This document shows positions 48,967 through 54,751 of a stretch of DNA of 54,751 bases, piece after piece. Positions within the stretch are counted from its first letter, which is position 1. Each line of letters starts with the position of its first letter. The position numbers were made by a program, and so were the translations under genes. Source of the DNA: CAZSBB01 sp964605235 (lineage in GTDB: Bacteria; Planctomycetota; Phycisphaerae; Phycisphaerales; Phycisphaeraceae); assembly GCA_964605235.1 (NCBI GenBank), contig CAZSBB010000043.1, positions 1 through 54,751 of the forward strand, in the 5' to 3' direction. The notes under the pieces are model-generated. The model searched no databases. It was not told where the DNA came from and was given only the letters and a program-made list of their open reading frames with translations.

Positions 48967-50112
48967 GTGCGGATAGCCTTTTTCGCTCCCGAGTATCTGA
49001 CCCGGCACGCCGGCGCCGAGCATCTGACTGATCTGCTCGGTGAGCAGTTGCGGCGGCGCGGTCACGACGTCCTGGTGATCTGTCAGCAGGCGCAGGGCAA
49101 TGGCGAAGCGCTGGCGCCCCGCCTGCCGGTGTACGCCTACCAGCCGGGGCGCGTCCAGCAGTTGTGGCCTCAGCTTCTGAGCTTTCCGCTCCGCAAGGCG
49201 CATCGCACCATGCCCTTTGAAGTGCTGATCTGCTTCCAGGGTTATCCCGCGGCGCTGGTGGCGGGGGCGGTGCGGCAGAAGCTGGATTTCGCCCTGGTGC
49301 TGCACAGCCGGGGTCATGACCTGCTGACCAGTTTCCATGGCGACGCCCCGCCGCGGGTGCGCAAGCTGGTGCGGCGCGGCTACCAGGAAGCCGACCGCGT
49401 CATCGTCGGCTCGCCATGGCTCAGCCAGCGGTTGGCGGAAGAGGTCGGCCCACTGGAAGTTCCGGTGGATGTCATCGGCCCCGGCGTCGACATCGAAGCC
49501 CACGACCGCTGGGTCGATCAGTCCCGGCAGGCGAACACGCCGTTCCCGGAACTGGCGGGCAAAACCTTCGCGCTGCAACTGGGCCGGCTGCGCCCGCACA
49601 AGCGCTTCGACCTGGCGCTGGAAGGTTTGGAACTGATGGCGGGCCATCTGCAACGCCATGGCTATCGCTATGTGATCGTCGGCGATGGGCCGGCGCGAAG
49701 TGAACTCGAACGCTTCATTCGCCGGGCGGAATTGCAGCATGTCGTGCTGCTGCTGGGGGCCCGGCAGGGACTGGAAAAAGCCTGGCTGCTCGATCACGCC
49801 AAGTTCTTCGTCACCACCAGCCGCGAGGAAGGCGCCGCCAACACCGTCGCCGAAGCCATCGTCGCCGGCCTGCCCGTGCTCGCCAGCGATGTGCCGACGC
49901 ATCGGGAGCTGCTCCAACGCGCCGGCTGCGGCATGGTCTTCAAGTATCCCAACCTCGAAGACCTGACCTATCGCCTGATGATGATGTACGACAACGACCA
50001 CCGCGACATGCGCCAGGCAGCGCTGCGGTTTCGCAATCAACTGGCGATCGGTGCGATGATCGACCGCTACGAGCAAACCTGTCTGCAAACCCTGCAACTG
50101 CTGGGCGTGTGA
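48967..50112 (+). CDS. GT4-family glycosyltransferase
   Basis: A 381-residue GT-B enzyme. The N-terminal domain starts MRIAFFAPEYLTRHAGAEHLTDLL, and the C-terminal donor domain has LGRLRPHKRFDLAL, VIVGDGPARSELERF and the EX7E motif EEGAANTVAEAIVAGLP. It transfers a sugar to an unknown, probably surface, acceptor. GTG 48967 is chosen from three consecutive GTG codons because GGGAGG lies 7 bp upstream; the frame continues open to 48781 but the extra 62 residues look non-coding. It is convergent with the PIN-like gene, 8 bp apart. Confidence 0.9.
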   Translation: MRIAFFAPEYLTRHAGAEHLTDLLGEQLRRRGHDVLVICQQAQGNGEALAPRLPVYAYQPGRVQQLWPQLLSFPLRKAHRTMPFEVLICFQGYPAALVAGAVRQKLDFALVLHSRGHDLLTSFHGDAPPRVRKLVRRGYQEADRVIVGSPWLSQRLAEEVGPLEVPVDVIGPGVDIEAHDRWVDQSRQANTPFPELAGKTFALQLGRLRPHKRFDLALEGLELMAGHLQRHGYRYVIVGDGPARSELERFIRRAELQHVVLLLGARQGLEKAWLLDHAKFFVTTSREEGAANTVAEAIVAGLPVLASDVPTHRELLQRAGCGMVFKYPNLEDLTYRLMMMYDNDHRDMRQAALRFRNQLAIGAMIDRYEQTCLQTLQLLGV

Positions 50113-50120
50113 GCCCCGCG

Positions 50121-50699
50121 TCAGCGCAACTCCGCCAGCGCGGCCAACAACGCCGTCAGCGCTTCCTCCCGCGGCAACACATCGGCAAAGCCCAGCGCCG
50201 TCAGCGCCTTGAGCATCGGCGGCACCGCCGTCAGCAAGCCCTCCCGGTACGCCCGCACCAGCAGCGACACCACGCCCTCGCACTTGATGAAGCTCAGTTT
50301 CGCCTTCTCCTTGGCGGCCCCTTCGAGCAACACCAGCGACGCCCCGCACGCCAGCGCCAACTGCAGCGTTTGCGCGTCGGCGGACGGTATCTCCACCAGC
50401 CGACTGGGCAACGCCACCTGCGGCTGATCGCCCCGGATGCTCAACCACTCGGGATCGTGCGGTAAAACGTCGCGCAGGCTTTCCCGCCCCGCCGCATTGA
50501 TGACCACCGGCCCGACCAACTGCGGCAGCAGCTTCTCCCGTCGCAGCGCCAGCAGCGCGCCGAGCGTGCGCGGACTGATCACCACCGGACCATCGGCCGT
50601 GGTCAGCATGTGACCAGGGATTAAGCCGGGGGCCTGTGCAGGGGAACTTCCAGGAGAACTACCGGGAGCGGGGGCGGGGGCAGGGGTGGGGGCGGGCAT
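50121..50699 (-). CDS. Degenerate PIN-like (DUF3368-type) protein with Pro-rich leader
   Basis: A 192-residue protein. From about residue 38 it follows the layout of DUF3368 PIN-domain proteins: VVISPRTLGALLAL, KLLPQLVGPVVINAA, DAQTLQLALACGASLVLLEG, then KCEGVVSLLVRAYREGLLTAVPPMLKALTALGF. Several acidic residues of active PIN nucleases appear replaced (LLEG where LIDD is usual), so it may be inactive. No antitoxin gene is adjacent. The first 30 residues are a Pro/Ala/Gly/Ser leader encoded by a simple repeat; ATG 50609 (MLTTADGP) could be the original start. Function is unknown. Confidence 0.6.
   Translation of the reverse strand: MPAPTPAPAPAPGSSPGSSPAQAPGLIPGHMLTTADGPVVISPRTLGALLALRREKLLPQLVGPVVINAAGRESLRDVLPHDPEWLSIRGDQPQVALPSRLVEIPSADAQTLQLALACGASLVLLEGAAKEKAKLSFIKCEGVVSLLVRAYREGLLTAVPPMLKALTALGFADVLPREEALTALLAALAELR
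50640..50692. repeat. G-rich simple repeat, site 7
   Basis: The plus strand reads ggggaacttccagg, agaactaccggg, then gcgggggcgggggc and aggggtgggggc. It encodes the Pro/Ala/Ser leader of the PIN-like protein on the minus strand. The gaacttcc unit matches the 12-bp repeat at 39556. Confidence 0.8.
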
Positions 50700-50839
50700 G
50701 TCGGCATTGTAGGCGGATTGGCGACTCGCTCGGCTCGGCGGCCGGTGTGCGCAAGTCCGGGCCTGCGGTAGCATGATTGCTCTGCCGCAGCGCTGCTGGC
50801 GCTGTGAACGGGTTCGTTCCCCAGTCGGGAGTTTGTCCC

Positions 50840-52411
50840 ATGACGTTGCGCCAAACGCGCTTGCCGTTGACCAGCCGTGAGATTCCCACCGCACAGTTTG
50901 CCGATCGCGCCAGTTGGCTCATGCACGCCCAGTGGCTGCGTCAGCATTTGCGCGTCTCATTGGGCTTGTTGCCCCAGGGGCCGCGCTGTCCGTTGCGGGC
51001 GAAGCTGTGGGGCACGTGGGACAACGGCACTGTGCGCTGCCGCAAGGTCGCATTTGAATCGTTGCCCGGCTTCCTGGTGACCGGCAACCTGTACGAACCC
51101 CTGACGGCGGGCCGAGCAGGCGCGGGCAAAATCAAACGCTATCCCGGCGTGCTCTGTCCGCATGGTCACTGGCCCGATGGACGCCTGCACGAGAACGACC
51201 CGCTGGGCTCCATTGCCCTGCGCTGCATGAATCTGGCCGCCCTGGGCGCGGTGGTGTTCAGCTATGACATGGTGGGCTACAACGATTCGGCGCAGCTTCC
51301 GCATGACAGCTCCTTCGACGACCCCGCCTGGGGCCTGACCCTGCTGTCGCTCCAGACCTACAACAGCATCCGCGCCCTGGATTTCCTGCAGGAACTGCCG
51401 CAGGTCAACGGCGACCGCATCGGCGTCACCGGCGCCTCGGGCGGGGGCACGCAGTCCTTTATCCTCGCCGCCGTGGATGAGCGCGTCACCGTCAGCGGTC
51501 CGGCGGTGATGGTGTCGGCGGGCTTCCATGGCGGGTGCATGTGCGAGAACGCGCCGCTGCTGCGGCTGGAAGGCAACAACGTGGAGATTGCCGCCTTGCA
51601 CGCCCCCAAGCCGCAGTGGCTGGGCGCTTGTCTGGGCGACTGGACGCGGCACATGGGCATCCGCGAACTGCCCGACCTGCGCGCCATCTACCAACTGTTC
51701 GGCAAGGCCGACCGCGTGCAGGAACATATGGTCAATATGCTGCACAACTACGGGGTGGAGTTGCGTGAGCACATGTACGGCTTCTTCGCGCGCCACCTGC
51801 TCCACCAGCGCCAGGCGCCGGTGCGCTTGCCGGAAAAACCCCTGCTCCGTCCACCGCTGCGCGACCGCATGGTGTGGTGGGGCCAAGCAGCGCCGACGCC
51901 CCTAAGCACCACGGAGATTCAGGAGCTTTGGCGCCAGCGTTTACAGGCGGCGCTCCAGCCGGCGCTGCGCAACCGCACCAGCGCCCGGCGCCAGCTCAAG
52001 CCGCTGTTGGGTCATCTGGTGGGGCTGTCGCCCGCCGCGCTCGCCACGGCAACCACCGCGCCGCTGCGCCATGTGCAGGTGGAATTGGCAGCCGGGGTGT
52101 TGCAGGTGGACTGGGCGCGGCGCATGCCGCGTGATCCGGATGCCGGCGCGAAGTTTTTCAGTTGCTACCGCCGCACGCCGACCATGCACGCCGCTTTGGA
52201 ATTGCTGGCGGTGCTGGAGGCCGCGCCTGCGCCGCTGACGCTGCGTTGTGCCCCGGGCGCTGGCGCGCTGGGACGCTACGTCGCGGCGGTCAGCGACAAG
52301 GTGCGCCAACTGGAAAGCGCAGGCGGGACGAAAGCCGAGGGCGTGCTGGACCTGCCCAACCTGGCTGCGCTGGGCGGGATGACGGCACTCCAACTCTGCG
52401 GCCCACGCTGA
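50840..52411 (+). CDS. Alpha/beta hydrolase, acetylxylan-esterase-like
   Basis: A 523-residue protein. The hydrolase core has YPGVLCPHGHWPDG, YDMVGYNDSAQL and the nucleophile elbow GVTGASGGGTQS with S200. It resembles planctomycete acetylxylan-esterase-like or S9-peptidase-like hydrolases. The acid and histidine of the triad cannot be assigned with certainty. No signal peptide is visible, so it may act inside the cell. The C-terminal ~170 residues (from about 350) are a helical extension of unknown function. GGGAG 8 bp before ATG 50840 supports the start. It precedes the GH gene on the same strand by 167 bp, which suggests a joint role in glycan breakdown. Confidence 0.8.
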   Translation: MTLRQTRLPLTSREIPTAQFADRASWLMHAQWLRQHLRVSLGLLPQGPRCPLRAKLWGTWDNGTVRCRKVAFESLPGFLVTGNLYEPLTAGRAGAGKIKRYPGVLCPHGHWPDGRLHENDPLGSIALRCMNLAALGAVVFSYDMVGYNDSAQLPHDSSFDDPAWGLTLLSLQTYNSIRALDFLQELPQVNGDRIGVTGASGGGTQSFILAAVDERVTVSGPAVMVSAGFHGGCMCENAPLLRLEGNNVEIAALHAPKPQWLGACLGDWTRHMGIRELPDLRAIYQLFGKADRVQEHMVNMLHNYGVELREHMYGFFARHLLHQRQAPVRLPEKPLLRPPLRDRMVWWGQAAPTPLSTTEIQELWRQRLQAALQPALRNRTSARRQLKPLLGHLVGLSPAALATATTAPLRHVQVELAAGVLQVDWARRMPRDPDAGAKFFSCYRRTPTMHAALELLAVLEAAPAPLTLRCAPGAGALGRYVAAVSDKVRQLESAGGTKAEGVLDLPNLAALGGMTALQLCGPR

Positions 52412-52414
52412 GCG

Positions 52415-52492
52415 TAATTCCCGGAATTATCCCTGCTTCCCCGCTTCTCGCGCGGGCGGTTGCTGACTGCTGCACCTGCTGCATGCAGCAGG
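52415..52492. promoter_or_regulatory. Two palindromes upstream of the glycosidase gene
   Basis: A 15-bp palindrome, TAATTCC-C-GGAATTA (52415-52429), and an 18-bp perfect palindrome, CCTGCTGCATGCAGCAGG (52475-52492), lie between the hydrolase stop and the GH start at 52579. They could be regulator-binding sites, or hairpins ending the upstream transcript. No promoter could be placed with confidence. Confidence 0.4.
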
Positions 52493-52578
52493 ATGCCCGG
52501 CGCTACCCCTGCGCAGGCAGCGCTTGTAACATCCCCCGCGCCTGCCCTGGAACACTCCTCTTTGGAAGGTGAACCCAC

Positions 52579-54660
52579 ATGCGTGCTGCCCGTGAAATCT
52601 TCGGCGCTGAGATCCAGTTCTTCCGCCTCGATCCGCAGTACTGGGAAACGATCATCGAGCATTTCAAGGACGCAGGCCTGCGCTGCGTCACCACCTATGT
52701 GCAGTGGAGCACGCACGCGGTCGGTGCGCCCGACGCCAAAAACCCCGCCGGCGTCATGGACTTCACCGGACGCACCAATCCGCGCCTGAATCTGCTGCGC
52801 TTCATCGAACTGGTCGAAAAGCATGGCCTGAACCTCAACTTCCGCTGCGGGCCGTTCTGCTGCAATGAGATGATCTACGGCGCTTATCCGAGCTGGCTGG
52901 TCATGGGCGATCCGGGCCTGATGGTCTGGGACTACCAGAACCGCACGACCCCCGGCTACTGGATCGGCAAGAAGGAAGGTTCCCAGCCCTCGTATCTGCA
53001 TCCCGAGTACCTGCGGCATTGCGAAAACTGGTTTGCCGCCGTCGATCCCATCATCGTGCAGCATCTCAAGTCCAGGGGAGGCTGCATCACCATGCTGAAC
53101 CTCGACAACGAGATCAGCTACATCGTCCGCGACAGCTTCCTTGAAAGTGACTACAACCCGGTCAATGTCCAACCCGGCGGGTTCTGGCACCAGTTCCTCG
53201 CCGAGAAATATGGCGCCGCCGACCAGCTGCCGTATGACACGCGCTACGCCCATCTGGACAGCGTGCCGCCGCCCCGCGCGGTGCCGGAGACGATCACCCG
53301 CGATCTGGCGTGGTATGTCGACTGGGTCGAGTTCAAGACCTGGGTGATGAGCCGGTACATCGAACGGCTGCGTGAAATGCACCAGCGGCTGGGCGTCACC
53401 GATCTGACCTGGATGACCAACTTCAACCCGCATCGCCCCGAGGGCATTCCCACCCGCATGCCGGATTTCGAAGCCGCCGCCAGCGCCAAGGGTCAGGTCG
53501 ACGGCATCGTCGGCTATGACTTCTACCGCGGCGTCTTCATGAGCTACTCCGGCTACCAGTCCATGGCGCGCGTGCTCAAGCTCATGAACGCCTCGCTCAA
53601 CTACACCTGGTCCGCCGAGTTCATGAGCGGCACCTGGCAGAAAGTGATGGAGGTGCGCGTCAGCGACGACCACATGCGCTTCATGGCCCGCTGTGCCCTG
53701 GCGCATGGCTGCAAGGCGATTGGCTGGTATATGTTCCATGACCGCGATTGCTGGGGTGATGCGCCCGTGAGCTCACACGGTCATCGGCGGCGCACCCATC
53801 ACGTGCTGCGCGAAACCATCGACCTGCTGTTTGGCAAAATCAAGGGCTGGGATGAACTGGTCCCGCAGACCGATGTGGCGATCATTTATGACCTGATCCA
53901 GCATCAGCATGATGCGATCGGCGATCCGTCGCCCTGCGATGACAACAACCTGCACATCGGCAAGCCGCTGCTCGCGGGGGTGCCGGCAGGCAAGGCATGC
54001 GCGGAGTACGAAGGCTTGTTCCGGGTGGTTGAGCAGGCGGGCGTGCAGCCAGGCGTGGTGGACATCATGCACGACGCCAAACGTCTGAGTGCTTTTCCGC
54101 TGGCGTTCCTGCCCGGTTCGCCGGTGATCGAACGCAAAGCCCTCGCCGCCCTGCAGCACTACGTCGCCGGCGGCGGCAAGCTCGTTGTCACCGGCCCCGT
54201 GCCCACACTCGACGAGCGCTGCCAACCGCTGACTTTCCTCCCGGCCGCACAGTTCATTCACCTGCCGGATTACGTCGGCCAGGAACAGCCGGAGCAGGAA
54301 GACCTCGCCAAAACCAAACAGGTGGCGGACCTGATCGCCCAGCACGGCGGTAAGCCGCATGTGTTGCTGCAAATGCCCGAGGCCGTGGAATGGATCGACT
54401 GGCAGGAGGGCGGTGGACATCGGCCATATCGTCAGCCGCGCATGCTGGCGTCGGCGTCGCTGCATCGTGCGCCAAGTGGGGAACGCGTGCTGTTTGTGCT
54501 CAACCACTTCCCGGAAGCGGCGCGGTTGACGGTGAGCTTCCCACGTGATGCGGTAACGCGACTGGTCGATCTCGACAGCGCTGCGGTGATCCCCAGCAGC
54601 AGCGGCAGCTTCGCGTTGGATCTCGACCGCAAGTCGTGCGCGGTGTATCGCGTGGAGTAG
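52579..54660 (+). CDS. GH-A clan glycoside hydrolase (beta-galactosidase-like, GH35/GH42 type)
   Basis: A 693-residue TIM-barrel glycosidase. The N-terminus FGAEIQFFRLDPQYW with the following VTTYVQWSTH resembles the GH35 opening. E178 in MLNLDNEISY is the likely acid/base and E347 in TWSAEFMSGTW the likely nucleophile. A trimerisation-like Rossmann segment (LPGSPVIERKALAALQHYVAGGGKLVVTG) follows, as in GH42, then a small beta domain. It probably removes beta-galactosyl or related residues. No signal peptide is seen, so it may work on imported oligosaccharides. AAGG lies about 9 bp before the ATG. GH family assignment between 35 and 42 is open. Confidence 0.83.
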   Translation: MRAAREIFGAEIQFFRLDPQYWETIIEHFKDAGLRCVTTYVQWSTHAVGAPDAKNPAGVMDFTGRTNPRLNLLRFIELVEKHGLNLNFRCGPFCCNEMIYGAYPSWLVMGDPGLMVWDYQNRTTPGYWIGKKEGSQPSYLHPEYLRHCENWFAAVDPIIVQHLKSRGGCITMLNLDNEISYIVRDSFLESDYNPVNVQPGGFWHQFLAEKYGAADQLPYDTRYAHLDSVPPPRAVPETITRDLAWYVDWVEFKTWVMSRYIERLREMHQRLGVTDLTWMTNFNPHRPEGIPTRMPDFEAAASAKGQVDGIVGYDFYRGVFMSYSGYQSMARVLKLMNASLNYTWSAEFMSGTWQKVMEVRVSDDHMRFMARCALAHGCKAIGWYMFHDRDCWGDAPVSSHGHRRRTHHVLRETIDLLFGKIKGWDELVPQTDVAIIYDLIQHQHDAIGDPSPCDDNNLHIGKPLLAGVPAGKACAEYEGLFRVVEQAGVQPGVVDIMHDAKRLSAFPLAFLPGSPVIERKALAALQHYVAGGGKLVVTGPVPTLDERCQPLTFLPAAQFIHLPDYVGQEQPEQEDLAKTKQVADLIAQHGGKPHVLLQMPEAVEWIDWQEGGGHRPYRQPRMLASASLHRAPSGERVLFVLNHFPEAARLTVSFPRDAVTRLVDLDSAAVIPSSSGSFALDLDRKSCAVYRVE

Positions 54661-54706
54661 TCATCCGTGCCGAACGCTGCGCCAGCTTGATTTCAATGTT
54701 GAACTC

Positions 54707-54745
54707 CAATAGAAATGACAGGGCTTGCTTTCAATAGAAGTGTCA
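54707..54745. repeat. Direct repeats resembling an insertion-sequence end
   Basis: CAATAGAAATGACA (54707-54720) and CAATAGAAGTGTCA (54732-54745) are spaced 25 bp apart at the right edge of the window. Spaced repeats of this kind resemble the multiple transposase-binding repeats at ends of IS21-like elements; the element itself would lie beyond the window. The identification is from memory and tentative. Confidence 0.35.
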
Positions 54746-54751
54746 CCTCCC

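Noticed and set aside
1..54751. tRNA or rRNA genes
   Set aside because: Reading for T-loop (GGTTCGA-like) and rRNA-conserved segments gave no convincing candidate; a covariance-model scan would be decisive.

Overview
The window is very GC-rich and gene-dense, and reads as chromosomal DNA of a planctomycete (Planctomycetota). The class is uncertain; Phycisphaerae is a guess. The assignment rests on family content: a Tat-type DUF1501 protein, a formylglycine-type sulfatase, a PpiD/SurA-like membrane chaperone, futalosine-pathway MqnC, von Willebrand A/BatA-type membrane proteins with DUF4159, a Ser/Thr kinase, and an L-fucose-isomerase-like sugar enzyme. It also rests on dispersed intergenic repeats of a kind I recall as giving spurious proteins in planctomycete genomes. 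No rRNA, tRNA, CRISPR array or complete insertion sequence was recognised.

Layout. 0-6.5 kb: DUF1501 protein; an ECF sigma / anti-sigma / lipoprotein operon; a GT4 glycosyltransferase convergent with an MFS transporter. 6.7-13.6 kb: periplasmic chaperone and mqnC, HNH nuclease, clpP, a three-copy tandem array of a hairpin repeat, and a ParA/MinD-type ATPase with a long Pro-rich leader. 13.9-22.4 kb: an unusual VanZ-VanZ-MurJ fusion, a PhyH-type dioxygenase, an HlyD + TolC export pair, and a Ser/Thr kinase. 22.5-29.3 kb: a vapBC toxin-antitoxin operon with a palindromic promoter-operator, a FlgI-like lipoprotein carrying HEAT-type repeats, and smc. 29.5-36 kb: a translationally coupled four-gene operon (BatA/vWA, vWA, membrane protein, DUF4159). 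36-42.5 kb: fucose-isomerase-like enzyme with its own intrinsic terminator, Nif3-family protein, Pro-rich coiled-coil protein, SLC13/RCK transporter. 42.7-48.5 kb: sulfatase, cysteine-desulfurase-like enzyme, three tandem DinB paralogues, cyclopropane-fatty-acid synthase. 49-54.7 kb: second GT4, a degenerate PIN-like protein, an alpha/beta hydrolase and a GH-A glycosidase.

Themes. Envelope biology is prominent: lipid II flippase fusion, exporters, lipoproteins, glycosyltransferases, CFA synthase and the vWA complex. Carbohydrate use appears at both ends (sulfatase, fucose-isomerase-like, GH, esterase-like hydrolase).

The most unusual layer is non-coding. At least four hairpin or inverted-repeat families sit between genes, one with a fixed size near 116 bp. 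A separate G-rich simple repeat sits at gene ends and, wherever it is coding, adds Pro-rich tails or leaders. The best protein-level novelty is the VanZ-VanZ-MurJ fusion, followed by the FlgI-like/HEAT lipoprotein.
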